Assembly: GCA_026210745.1 (NCBI GenBank)
Contig: CP110631.1
Location: 2,108,001-2,172,000 of the forward strand
Length of the DNA: 64,000 nt
Reading direction: 5' to 3'
DNA from: Exobasidium rhododendri
Lineage: Eukaryota; Basidiomycota; Exobasidiomycetes; Exobasidiales; Exobasidiaceae
The notes under the pieces were generated by a model. That model searched no databases and was not told the origin of the DNA. It saw only the letters and a list, made by a program, of their open reading frames with translations. Position numbers and translations under genes: made by a program. Positions 12,078-23,025 of this stretch are shown here, piece after piece; within the stretch, counting starts at the first letter, position 1; every line of letters starts with the position of its first letter.

Positions 12078-13142
12078 ATGATTCCACCTCACAGTCCACG
12101 CCGCAGCGCACATGTTTGGCGAGATGCAGAAGTAGACTCTTTGGTCAATTGTTTATATACCTCACCTGCCTTGCAAGCTGCTCTCCTCCCAGGACGTAAT
12201 CCAGAAGGTACACGTATTGGCTCAACAAGCAAGGCCACACTACTTAGACGTGTATACAGAGAGGTTTGGCCCAACACTTCATCAGCTTATCCAGACCGCA
12301 TTCGATCCAAGATTACTTCACTTCAAAAGGTTTACAAGCAGGAGAGGGATAGACTTGACCAGACAGGACAAGGGTTGCGTCTTGAAGAGCTTACTGCAGG
12401 AACAAAGCTGAGAACGCAACGAGAGCATCTTTTGCTTAAAGTGCCCTGGTGGGAGACATGGCACTAGATGATGGTTGACCAACAAGATGTTGGACCAACA
12501 AGCCTCATAACAAGTGCTGGCTATGGAGGAGATAGTGACAATGAGATTGACGGCATTGTTGCAAGCAGCAGCAACAGCCAAACACATGCGCCGGCTCTGC
12601 AGCATGCACCACCTTTGTCTACCTATGTGGCTGATGTAGTGGATGACAGTGACAGCGATACCAACTTGCAGAATGGTCGAGGTCTTTCTGGTCTGGAAAG
12701 CTCTATAAATCTTTCTCAGCATGATCCATTAGCTGAGAGGCTGCAATACAATCATTCATCTTGGCTAGACAACAAGGAGGACATTGGTGATGAGGATGAT
12801 CAAATGGAAGCCTCAAGAAGTCCCAGCGTGACAAGAGTGTCTACCAAAAGAAAGACAAGTGGACGCACGCCACGGAAAGATATGTCAGCGCAGGAAATGA
12901 TGTCAAACACCGTGCATCAAGCCATGGATGGAACATACAAACACCAAGCAGAAGTTGAGCGTGAGATCACCAAGAGGCGTGAACTTGAATTGGATTTTGA
13001 GAGAAAGAAAATTGAACTTGCACAAGAGGAGAGACGTATAGAGAGAGAAGACTTGGCAAGGGAAAGACAAAACATGATGCAAGTTCTATTTGATCTAGCA
13101 CGAGGGGCCCAACAACAGCACTTTTCTGCACCAAATCCTTGA
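12078..13142 (+). pseudogene. Harbinger accessory Myb/SANT-like DNA-binding protein, broken by in-frame TAG
   Basis: This is the transposon-encoded partner that in PIF/Harbinger elements helps the transposase enter the nucleus and bind the ends. The frame opens at ATG 12078, just behind a TATA-like CTATAAAA. It carries a trihelix/Myb-like N-terminal region (HVWRDAEVDSLVNCL, then a KITSLQKVYKQERDRL helix), stops at TAG 12465-12467 after PWWETWH, and resumes in the same frame with MMVDQQDVGPTS to 13142. The stop falls inside a segment that reads as continuous on both sides, and no usable intron spans it. The C-terminal part has an acidic middle and a charged coiled coil (about residues 290-350). 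Read as a nonsense-mutated copy; readthrough is possible but unsupported. Confidence 0.65.
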
Positions 13143-13156
13143 TCTCAAGATTGTCT

Positions 13157-13430
13157 TTAGCAAGCACGCTCTTTCCTGCGTGAAGACTTGTCAGTGTCTA
13201 CAAAATCCCAATCATGTGCTTCAAAGAGCGCCAAGTGCATCTCCTCTCGAAGATCAAGTGCTCTCTGCTTTCTGAGATGATCAAAACTGCTTGATCCTCT
13301 CTGTGCCTTCTCAAGATTAGACTGTTCTTCATATGCCTGCTGAGCTTGTTGTCGATGCAGGAATAGATCTTTGTCAATAAGAGGGGCAGCACAAATGGTA
13401 GCTGTTTTTAAATCAGCAGCCGCACCTAGA
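13157..13430 (-). other. Displaced C-terminal tail of the Harbinger transposase (other frame)
   Basis: Just after the transposase stop at 13426, a second minus-strand frame stays open for about 90 codons to TAA at 13157-13159. It reads like protein (Gln/Glu/Arg-rich helix: HRQQAQQAYEEQSNLEKAQ, then LREEMHLALFEAHDWDF). One missing base near 13428-13432 would join it to the transposase. It ends 14 bp from the end of the convergent accessory ORF, the tight packing expected if it is the true 3' end. A very short intron is the alternative. Confidence 0.5.
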
Positions 13431-14643
13431 CCCCTTCAAAAAGACTTCCATCCATGTTGTCTGTATTAAGCCATGTCTCAATATCAGCTATTTTATCATG
13501 TGCCGATGCAATTGTATGTGCCACAATGCATGCCATAACCACTTTCGAAAAGTTCATCTCGTCTTGTTCTCTGTATAAATTTCCTCGGTATCCTGTCAAT
13601 ACCTGGAAGCGGTTCTTGAGATAAGCAATTCCATGTTCTGCTCTACTACGGATACGAGACTGCTGATAGTTGAATCTTGCAAGGTCTTTGACTCCAAAAG
13701 CCTTACTATTTGTATAAGGAGCAAGTGTGAAAGCGCTATGTCCATATCCCCCATCTGTCCAGATAAATTCACCTTCATCCAGATAGAGACGTGGCTTACG
13801 CAACACCTTGCTCCCTGCAGCCCACACCCTTGAGTCCTGTGCAGAACCTGGAAAGCCAATGACACATTCAATGATACGTAGTGAATGCGGCAACATTACT
13901 AATTGAACATTCATTGAGTAGTTGCGTTTGTAGTTGTAGTACTCGCGGTGATGTCGGCCAGGTTTGAATGCAAGGTTGATGTGTGTACCATCTACCACTG
14001 CCCAGCCCTTCTCCCACTCATCAACACCACATCTGTTGGCCACCCATTTCTTGGCTACTGCTCGCTCCAACTCACTTGCCCACAAAATTGTAGAGGCTGC
14101 AAGTTCATTAAGCGCCTCAACAGCCATATTTGTCCAATTGTGAACAGAACCCTCTGAACAGCCGCTTGCAGAAGCAACATCACGAACACTTCCGCCATTT
14201 CCTGCCCTGCCTAGCCTGTGCATTGCCACGGCAAGCCGCTTGTGTAATGTACTGTTGCTACACCTAAGAAAAGGCGTAGTCTTCTTCAGACGTGCAGCAA
14301 GGTCATCAAATGCTGCTGGTGTCATGCGCATGAATCCTCTGTAGCGATGGTGGTTATGTACTGCAAAGTATCCAACTTTGTCAATCATTCTTTCTGTCTT
14401 TGGGACAGTGATACGTTTGCGGAAGTAGCGCTTTGCCTGTAGGTCATCAATAGTCTGGAGAATAGCTTGTAAAATCTCAACCTTTACTTTTTTTTGATAC
14501 AAAGAAGGCCATGACGTCCCGCCATTGTACTTAACGGCAATCTTGTTTTGCAAAAGATATTGAAGCTGTGAAGAAGTGACAAAGTATGACACAAAGCTGT
14601 ATGCTGCTGATAGCTGTTGTTGCCGGTAACTGTGGCGCACCAT
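13426..14643 (-). CDS. PIF/Harbinger DDE transposase (HARBI1-like)
   Basis: Nuclease that cuts and pastes the element, 405 residues, DDE superfamily endonuclease type 4. The N-terminal half has a helix-turn-helix-like region (RLAVAMHRLGRAG, VRDVASASGCSEGSVHNW). The catalytic core follows: Asp218 in VVDGTHI, Asp297 in WTDGGYG and Glu336 in RAEHGIAYLKNRF, all in the family's motifs. No stop interrupts the core. The frame stops at TAG right after GSLFEGV, while about 90 more coding-like codons follow in the next frame (13157-13430), so the C-terminus may be truncated by a 1-bp deletion. Convergent with the accessory ORF; both lie inside the 16-bp TIRs. Confidence 0.88.
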   Translation of the reverse strand: MVRHSYRQQQLSAAYSFVSYFVTSSQLQYLLQNKIAVKYNGGTSWPSLYQKKVKVEILQAILQTIDDLQAKRYFRKRITVPKTERMIDKVGYFAVHNHHRYRGFMRMTPAAFDDLAARLKKTTPFLRCSNSTLHKRLAVAMHRLGRAGNGGSVRDVASASGCSEGSVHNWTNMAVEALNELAASTILWASELERAVAKKWVANRCGVDEWEKGWAVVDGTHINLAFKPGRHHREYYNYKRNYSMNVQLVMLPHSLRIIECVIGFPGSAQDSRVWAAGSKVLRKPRLYLDEGEFIWTDGGYGHSAFTLAPYTNSKAFGVKDLARFNYQQSRIRSRAEHGIAYLKNRFQVLTGYRGNLYREQDEMNFSKVVMACIVAHTIASAHDKIADIETWLNTDNMDGSLFEGV

Positions 14644-15034
14644 ACTCCTGTGTGTGGATACAAAGAGAGTGCAACAGAGCTGTGTAAAATGGCATGCGTG
14701 CTGCTGCGCAAAGAGAAAAGTCCTATGGTCAGTAAAAAAAAATTGGCATGACCTCCCATATTCCTGGCACCTCCCATCGGCCAGCCAATAGTTGCCCTTT
14801 ACCTCTTGGGCCAGCTTTAGGGAGCCAAGGTGGCAATGGGACCCGGCAGCTGTCTCCCAGACGCCCCCTCCACCCTTCCCAAGCTCTCTAGCTAACCCAA
14901 AAGGCTCAGGACAACAGTCAGCCAGCTTTTACCACTTACCAGGTGTGGTGATGGTTGTACAAAGTTAAAAAGTGAGATCGGTGGGGTGTTCAAATTTAAA
15001 CGCGATTGGCTGTAAATCACGTTTCGGGTTGCAA

Positions 15035-15050
15035 ACGCGTGAAACCCCCT
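15035..15050 (-). repeat. Right terminal inverted repeat of Harbinger element
   Basis: ACGCGTGAAACCCCCT on plus, the reverse complement of 11856-11871, followed by the duplicated AAT at 15051-15053. Confidence 0.85.
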
Positions 15051-15843
15051 AATGTGATTTCAATCATAGACGGTGCACTTCCTCGCGGTGGACTCAATCC
15101 TACGCGCGTTTAAGTAGTGTCCAGATGGTGTCAATTATGTCCGAGCAACCCCGCGAAACCGACGACGAGAGATGCAAGCCGCTTATTAGAAGCAGATCGG
15201 GACATACTGCGCGATTTTATTGAGACGGAGAGCCTTGTACTGCAGAAGAAAGTAGACATCGACGAAGAAATGTCAGAGAACGGTATGTGATCTGCGCCGG
15301 ATATCACCCGTAAAGATAGTGCCTTGTCTCGTCTCTAAAGAGACGAACGCCTGCGAAATGTCACAATTGCGCACTGAGCCTGGGACGGGCCCTTTTCCAT
15401 CGCGGTGGTCCGGCGACCGTCAGAATGGAATGAGCTTGTTGACAACGTCATCAGATTCATGAGGTCTTTGCTGTTGTGCAAATCCTGAGGAAGAGAGACA
15501 TCTATGCAAGTACAGAACAATTCTTGTAGCAGTAACGATGGGCCTTATCTTCAAATGGGCATGAGAAGGATGTTGCTGAACATCTAATTGAGCTTGGGCG
15601 CCGCCATCACCTGACCCTCGACCATAACACTGCACATAACACTGCTCTATAGAGAACCACTGTCGTTTTGCTCACTCCGCTTCCGTCCCTTGCACTCTTA
15701 CGTCCCTATTCCAATAAGTCCAGACGAATGCACAAGATCATTATCATCCATCCCAGACCTAGTTATAACATTTTCTGTGGGCGCTGCGCGTGAGGCCAAG
15801 AAAGCAAAGTAAAATTTAAACGCGGGCCGGGCTCCGGATCTCA
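15051..15843. other. Intergenic, with a coding-like fragment
   Basis: This is the flank between the transposon and the transcription-factor gene. On plus, about 15,150-15,281 reads like protein (ASRLLEADRDILRDFIE..., ending MSEN) and stops at a good donor GTATGT (15,282). After a possible 59-bp intron the frames decay with several stops. I take it as a gene remnant of unknown family. Nothing else is recognisable. Confidence 0.3.
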
Positions 15844-18749
15844 ATGTCTCACCATCATCAGCATATAGGCGATCCCGATATCGCTCTTGAGAGTAGGGAA
15901 CAAGGCTTTGCTCAGCAGGAAGATCACGAAGCAGTACAAGCCGTAGCTCCCCACCCACCACACACAAACTCGTCGACTGGTCACTCAGGAGTCGATCTAG
16001 CGGAGAGAACACTATTCTTTCACACCACACATCCTACTCCTCGAGCCAGAGAGCAATTCGAGTCACTGGGTAGCCATTCCATCGTCGATCCAAGCCAGCT
16101 GTATCATGTCAGTACAGTATCGAGCCTACATCACCATTCCCATCATTCTTTGAATATCGACAACCATCAAGGGGCTCTTGGCTCGATGGAACCATTTGGC
16201 TTTCCGCAGCAAGCCTCGCTTCAATCTGTGAACAGCAACAGTGCGATGCGAGAAGAAAGGCCAGGGCATAGCGTTGATTCATCGTATGGGAACCCTAGTA
16301 GTGGCTCTGCACAAGGTTTCAAGTGCCCAAATTGCCCCAAAACGTTTGCAAGAGGTATGTGCTGGCAGATGGGCAATCAACGTCGAGGTCGAAAGAACCA
16401 CCTAGCACTAACCTACTCGTTGGTAAACTTTCACTAGACGACCTTCTTCGACGTCACTTGGCAAGAGAGGCAAGAGCACAAGCACAGCCGATTGTAGATC
16501 GTCAGAAGAGCTGCTACGAATGTGCAAGAAGTAAGGCAAGATGTGATCTGGAAGTCCCCTCGTGTGGAAGATGCAAAGCGCGAGGAAAAAGTTGTGTGAG
16601 TTGAGCACAGTGAAGAATTTAAAGGTAGCAGTGGAAAGAGCGAGCACTGATGAGGTGCTATTGGTAGATGTATGGAGCGAGAAGTGGGAATCCAAATGTT
16701 CGGAGGGGCATGCGAGAAAGTCGAGAGCCAGGAGCAGAAGGTCCTACGAACTGGTCAGGAACACCTCCGTTTGTAGGAGAGGGTTCTCATTGGACAAGTT
16801 CGCAAGGCTACCCGGGCCATCATGTCAAGACGGAAGGGCAATCTACGGATGAGGGCGAGAGTGATGACAGCCACACATGGTCTGAATCTTTCCATACTTA
16901 TCGTTCGGAAAGGGGAACGTCAACGTCTTCTGCTTCTACAAACGGTGGTTCTCATGAAGCACATCAAGTCCAACAGCATCCATACGAGCATAGCTACAAC
17001 TTTCTCGCAGGCAATCGATCTGCGTCACCGAGCCTAACGAATGGCGAGTCGTACCTGCATTCACAGCCTAGCACACACTCCACTCAACTAGCTCGAGGCT
17101 TTGCTCGATCAGGCACAAGGGGCAGCATCGATACTAACGTGGGAGGAAGCAGCAACAGTATGGGCATGAACGATGAAGAAGGCGAAGTTACACCAATCGT
17201 TCGTCCGCAATCCAATCTTACGATTCAAACCAATGCAATGGGTCCGCCACAAATAACTCCGACTCGCTATCGAGATGCTAGCATGAATTTCGAACCGGGC
17301 CAATCCGACTTTCTTCCTGGCTTTGTCCAACCGTATCGACAAGTCACAAGCAGCGTAGAGAGACCTCAACCCCCTAGGTTGTTGACAGGTGCTAAGATGC
17401 CCAGACCGCAAGATGGATCTCATCTGGAGCAGCTAGGAAGTAGCAGGCCTCTCTTTAGTGCTCAATTGGACTTGTCTGGATGGTTGGAAGAACCAGTAAT
17501 TCCATCGCCTCTTTACCGAATGGGTCCCAGCTTATCAGCGCTTCAACCAGGTCTCAATCAAATCATGTTTCCTCCAACACCTACAGGCAACAGCACAACA
17601 GTTGAAGCGTTGAGGAATGCCCTTGCAGTCAATCCACCGCTACCTCCTCCGACGTTGAACAACAACACCAATAATCGAGAGAGCATTTCAAACCCTTCTT
17701 CCTCTGATACTGTGATGAGTCAGAGCATGAACCAAACGACCTTGGAAGACACGAATGATGCAAAGCAGAGCAACAACAACAATGGGTTCGATAAAACTCA
17801 TGTTGCGGCTCGACAATGGTGGGCTCATTCTTTCAATACAGGTCAGAACGAAGTCGATGTTCAAGGCGTAGCCCAGGCTTGCGCTGGCCATTTCACCCTC
17901 TACCCTGCTCTTATGGTTCTACCTGATCCTACCTCACCTGTTCCACCTTTGTTCCATCGACCTTGGTTGGCACAATCTCGGCTCCATACTCCTCCCTCAC
18001 TTGCAAGAGTGCGAGTTCTACTGGCAGGCTTTCACGTCAAATTGCCATCAAGCGAATCGATGATTTGGGAGATGATTGCAAGGGAGACCAACAATCACAT
18101 CCACTCCTTTGATCAACATGTCCATGCTAGTGACTTGGAAGTATTCTCGACTACGGCAGCACTATGGTTTTTGATCATCTTGCTACTGATGTCGAGCGAT
18201 CCGAACGGTTTGACCAGCGTACCTGAAAGCTTAGTCGATTCAAGCTTGATCAGTCTATCTCACTACTCCCGATTGTTGTCTCAAAGACTCAAAGCTTGCG
18301 AGGAGAGGAGGAAAGTCAAGGGTGCGCCCATATCCTTCCTAGAGTGGGGTTTTGAAGAAACAATGAAGCGAACGCTCTTCGCTTCTTACTCGATCCTTGT
18401 CTTGCAGAGATTCAGAGAAACGTCCAATGAGATACAGTCACAACTTGCAGGCATCGAACTTATCCTGGACATCCCACTTCCGGCTACTGCTCTAGAATTT
18501 GAAGCAGGCAACGAACTAGATTGGCGAGCTTCTCAGCACGTCCAGATTAGCAATGACACGCCATCCGCTTCTGGAGCCACTACTACTCTCTCGAATTCGA
18601 TCACTATACGTCATCTACTCAAGGCAAGGAAGGAGGGTGGGCCCGAAGAGAGCAGAAAGGAAGTGACATCGTACTTTGACCGTCATGATGATTTCACCAA
18701 TGTTAGTCTTAGCGTCGCCTTCGCTCTCGATCGAGGCATCAACCTGTGA
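15844..18749 (+). CDS. Fungal transcription factor with C2H2-like and Zn2Cys6 fingers
   Basis: Predicted nuclear DNA-binding regulator of about 917 residues in three exons: 15844-16354, 16438-16595 and 16668-18749. Both introns (83 and 72 bp, GTATGT...CTAG and GTGAGT...GTAG) join in phase. A C2H2-like finger spans residues 159-180 (FKCPNCPKTFAR, DDLLRRHLARE) and is split by intron 1. It keeps two Cys and one His, but the usual second His is not visible. A classic Zn2Cys6 binuclear cluster follows at 196-223 (SCYECARSKARCD, CGRCKARGKSC), and intron 2 cuts directly after its last Cys. The rest is long, Ser/Asn-rich and low in order. Its C-terminal third (from about residue 600) is helical, as in fungal-specific transcription-factor regulatory domains. 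No target pathway can be read from the context. Confidence 0.8.
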
Positions 18750-19360
18750 AGCAACGAGGTCGCCATTTCTTTATTCGCGGCCATTTCTCGTCTGGTTGTT
18801 CGTTGCTTTGAATCCCTCTTTTAGATTCTTTCTCCTCCAAGAGATCCTTTTCACTTTGTATTGTACAAAACAAGAAAGCGTCGAATAGTGTATTATATAC
18901 TTATCCTCCCACTTCATTTCAATAGAGTTTCACGTATCATTTTCGAGCGAGCACTTCGAGCTTCTGAATGACCTTCCTTGACGGGGAGATCCCACGTGAT
19001 CTTTTTCTGCGTCGTCGCAAACGGACTGACAATTTCAATCTGATGTGGGAAAGGTCGAATGCTGTACTGTCGTCGATTGACTTCCAACCACACAAGCGAT
19101 AGGCAGAGTGCTTGCCCCACGCATCCAGGCCGAGCGAATCTACGGAGCAAGAAGTCAGAGCGAGAGTAGGGGAGGCTGTCAGAGCGTATTACTGGTACTC
19201 ACCACATCTTAATATCTGCTGTTATCCTTCGTCTCACTCAGCACCTTTCCTTTTTCTGTCTAAACATTGTAATCTGTCCTGCTGTACAACCAGTCTTGCG
19301 ATTGTGAAACCACGTCTTGCTTTTTCTTTACTGCCGTCGTCTGTGGTAATTCTTCCGAGG
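18750..19360. other. Intergenic with a small minus-strand ORF of uncertain status
   Basis: Between the transcription factor and the Bye1-like gene lies a minus-strand frame, 18914-19150 (about 78 codons). It has a plausible acceptor (CTCCGTAG, boundary at 19142) and protein-like content (RRQYSIRPFPHQIEIVSPFA). A matching donor (GTGAGTACC) sits 63 bp further upstream beside an ATG, but joining the two gives ATG TGA, so I could not build a working model. It may be the last exon of a small gene. Confidence 0.35.
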
Positions 19361-22300
19361 ATGGTCAGCGCACCCTCCCTTCGACAAAGCAGTCGAGCAA
19401 AGAAACCTAGTAAAAGGGCCGAGGAGATGCAGCACGCCAACGAAGTAGAGACGACGGCACAGATTAAGAACAACAGTAGCGAAGCCAAACCTCGAAAATC
19501 TGCTGTGCAAAAGCCAAAAATCAGGACCAGCGAGGATAATAAAAGTCCATTAGGCGACGAGAATGCTAGTGACGCCAATGACGGAGGAGAGTACGAGGAA
19601 GGTGATAGTGAAGAAGACCGGGCCGACGACGAAGAAGAGGAAAGTGCAGAGGAGGAAGCTGATGGCGACAAAGTCAACGAGACACCAGGGGATGGCGAGG
19701 TGTACTGCACCTGTAGGAAGGGCGACAATGGGAAACCTATGGTGTCGTGTGCGGAATGTAATGAGTGGTGAGTCCTGACGCTTGGGGAGTCTGTTGCGAG
19801 ATCGACTGATCTAAATTTCTTCTTACAGGTTTCATTTCAAGTGCGTTGGTCTGACCAAGAAAGTGGCGGCGACGTTGGCAGAGTATGTCTGTCCTGCTTG
19901 CAAGGAGAAAACTGGCCGAATATCAAAGAGTGAGTTCGACAACTGTGATCGAAGTGCGACTCCCATCCTATTTCCCAACCTGCTCGTGCCCCCTTTCTCG
20001 AGGCTCATATGCTTGTTGCGCAATGCTAGTAATACATATTGTGCTATTCAATGCAGTGCAAGCTTCATCATAATGTCGGAAAGGGTGGAGGTTGTGTCTT
20101 GTTGTCTTGTCGGCTATCTCAGTGTATGAAGAAAAAGGGTAGGGGGGGGGGAGGGGAGAACTGCGACCACGCATCACCCCTCTCTCACCCATCTACGCAG
20201 AGGGATTGTATGTTCTTTCAGTAGTTGCACGATCAATTGAGGATCAAGGCAGAGATCGGCTTCCATGTCTGAGATGCACTTTACTAATTCTCTGCGACCT
20301 TGTCTGTATTGCAGCTATCGAAGACGGTCCTGGAGAGGAGGAGTTCAATCCCACGGTAGGCGCAGAAGCTTCTTCACCGCCGCGTAGGCCAAGCCTTTCT
20401 TCTAAACGCAAGTCAACTGAGGATGAATCGCCACGCAAACGTTCCAAAGGGTCTCCTTACTCTTCACCGCTAAGGAAGCCAGATACTGCTTCGGCGCCTT
20501 CGACAACGATGCGGAAGATGTCGGGAAGTACCACTTCCACTGGCAGTCGAGCAGTTCTCAGTGCTGGAAGTGATGCAGTGAGGAAACATGCCTTGATGCA
20601 GTTCATTGGCGTATTTGACGCTATTTTTGCCGAGTCAGTCACGAAAGAGACCGAGGAAGAGCGAGACATCACAAGACAATCTCGAGAGTACGGTACTGCT
20701 TTTGAAGCCAGCCTGTTCCAATTATATGGGGAGACCTCTGCGCTGTCTTCCACCATACTTGCAGGAAAGACGTATCGAGATCGACTCCGTACGTTTTTGT
20801 TCAACCTCAAGGACAAGAGCAACATGACGTTGCGACAAAAGATTGCGTCTGGTGAAATATCAGCAAGAGAATTGGCAGGATTGAGTAATGAAGAACTTGC
20901 CAACGATGAGATTCGAAAGGAAGTTGAAAGAAGAAAGAGAGAAAATCTGGAGCAAAGCATCCTAAAGAAAGAAAAGGCACCGTTGAGAAAGTTGACGCAC
21001 AAAGGCGAAATTGATATTGAATATGAAGCATCTCAATCAAGTCGAATAGCTGAGGAACACGCACAAGAGCGAGAGCTGTTGACAAGGAGCAGAGAAGAAG
21101 CAAAGGGAAGCACCGTTGGCGAGGAATCGAAGCAAGAAGAGGACAGAGACGTCGTACCAACCTCTCCCATTGCACTGTCGACTACTGCACAACAAGGCTC
21201 ACCTACAAAAGCGTCGGAGCAACCCCTATCTACTTCTGCTCAATCGCCACCTCTGTCGTTCGACTTCACCAGCGTTTGGACAGGTGATGTCTCTCGAGAA
21301 GACGAGGGAGAAGACGAGGAAGACGGTCGCGATGAGAAGGATGTCGGCGATGGGAAAGTAGAGGATGACGATCAGAAAGATGGCGAAGCGCCGGAGACTA
21401 TTACAATCGCAGATGAAGAAGGTGCCGATAACTTCATCGATGACTTCTTGGGTATGCCCGAAGGGCACGAAGAAGTAAAAGACTCAAAAAGTAGGGAGAA
21501 CGACGGCGAGGAAGCAAGTTTCGATGGCACGCAGGCTGCACAGATGATCGAAGAGCCAGCAGCTTGGAGAGGCGCGATTAGTATGCCTGATGAAGGAGTC
21601 TTCACTGGGAAAGTTCGACAAGTAGCAGGAAGACCCGTGAATGAGCAGGAATTGAGCATGCTGTTTCCCTCTACGCATAGCGTCATTGAAGGCAGACTAC
21701 CTACCGAGAGTGCTGCTCCCTACCTCATTCAAAGCCGCGTTGCTTCACGAACAGAGCTGGTCGTCCTATCTCTTGAGCTGTCGTGGGAACCCGATTCCGT
21801 CTCCGATCTTGTCCATGATGCTCCTCAAAGTGAAGACGAGAATAAAGTGTCATTTGAAAAGTTGCTATCCTACTTTCAGCGAAGAAGTCGTTATGGGGTT
21901 TTGCCTTCGCACCCGTCCGCAAAGGGTCGATTTGTAAAGGATTTCTACATCGTTCCACTGCCAAAGTACTGCAATATACCGCAATGGCTGGAGATGATGG
22001 AAGCAGAAGAATTCCAAGGGGAAGCACAGCACACGAGAAGAGGCGATATGTTCTTGTTGGTGGCTGTCTTGTTCAAACAAGCACCGTTGCAAGCACCGCA
22101 AGTACAGCAGGCACTCAACGTAGGACTCTCACCGCTAGTTGTAGCTCCTTCTGGCGCTTTCTCGCCTCCCTCCAATCTTGGAGCCTTGCTAGGCGGCTCT
22201 GCTACCTTGCGAGATCTCCTCAAAGCTGTCGGCGGTAATCAGAGTCCTGCTCAATCGACTGGAGTACCTGGATATCAAAGTCCATTGACCCTTGGAACAC

Positions 22301-22818
22301 ACGTTGCCGCTACAGCCGCTACTTCCCAAGCGACCATGGACAAGCTCAGTGAGATGCCAAAGCCTCAATTAGAAGAAATGTTGCACAAGAACCCAAACCT
22401 TGTTGATGAGCTCCTCAAGACGCTCAGTGGGGCAAAGAAGGTGGCTTCTCCATCACCTCGACCTCCAGGTCCGCCGCCTCCGCCTCCTCCTGCCCTGCAA
22501 GGGTTGCAGCGACCATTGCCGTACGGCAACAATCATCCCTATCCGCAAGCATTTTTACCACAGCACAGCTTGCCTCCCGCTGGCTATCCTTCGTATGACT
22601 ATACTCATCCTGCTCAGCAGCAGCAACAACAGCACCAGCAGCATCAGCAACCGTTTCACCCGCAAGGAGGCTATCCAGCTTCTTCCGATCATGGCTGGCA
22701 ACCGAATACTGGCTATCAAACTCAGCCCACTGGCTATAACACTGGTACAAACACCTATGGAGCAGTTGCTCGAGGAGCTCATCGAGGTGGACCGCCTTCG
22801 GTACGCAGACGCTACTAA
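19361..22818 (+). CDS. BYE1: Bye1/PHF3-like transcription elongation regulator (PHD, TFIIS-like, SPOC)
   Basis: Predicted RNA polymerase II-associated chromatin reader of 1,003 residues, by homology to yeast Bye1 and animal PHF3/DIDO. Exons are 19361-19767, 19829-19929 and 20315-22818, with phases matching at both joins. An acidic N-terminus leads to a PHD finger at about residues 115-165 (YCTCRKGDNGKPMVSCAEC, WFHFKCVGL, VCPACKEK; C4HC3), split by intron 1 inside the Trp codon. A TFIIS central-like domain follows at about 256-385 (TYRDRLRTFLFNLKDKSN, LRQKIASGEISARELAGLSN). A SPOC domain lies at about 587-757 (WRGAISMPDEGVFTGKVRQV, then DFYIVPLP, GDMFLLVAVLF). The tail is Pro/Gln-rich with polyQ near 22,615-22,640. 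Intron 2 is unusually long for this window at 385 bp. The domain order is diagnostic. Confidence 0.88.
19930..20314 (+). other. Long intron of the Bye1-like gene
   Basis: Runs from donor GTGAGT at 19930 to acceptor TTGCAG ending at 20314; phase is conserved without any internal exon. It contains a guanine run near 20,143-20,155 and several unused AG/GT pairs. All other introns seen here are 60-140 bp. Confidence 0.7.
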
Positions 22819-23025
22819 TTCATGAAAGCCTCACATTCGCATTCATTGTACTCTTATCGCATCACCATCACTAAATACTTATCGAGATTTCATCTAGCAT
22901 GAATTGTCTCAATAATGTTTTTTTTTTCTTTTGCTTATTGTACAAGTTGATGTCATATGTCCCATTCCGTCGCTTGTTGTTGGAACGTATTTCCGATTTG
23001 CTCTTTTGGAGGAAAACCTTTTCTT

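Larger units (their letters stand above)
11856..15050. mobile_element. PIF/Harbinger DNA transposon, 3,195 bp, near-complete
   Basis: The element is bounded by perfect 16-bp terminal inverted repeats (AGGGGGTTTCACGCGT at 11856-11871 and its reverse complement at 15035-15050). A 3-bp direct duplication AAT flanks it (11853-11855 and 15051-15053). Inside are two convergent genes, as in many PIF/Harbinger elements: a Myb/SANT-like accessory protein on plus and a DDE transposase on minus. Perfect TIRs and an intact DDE triad suggest recent activity. However, a stop codon in the accessory ORF and a probable frameshift near the transposase C-terminus suggest this copy is no longer autonomous. The family assignment rests on the transposase. 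Confidence 0.85.
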
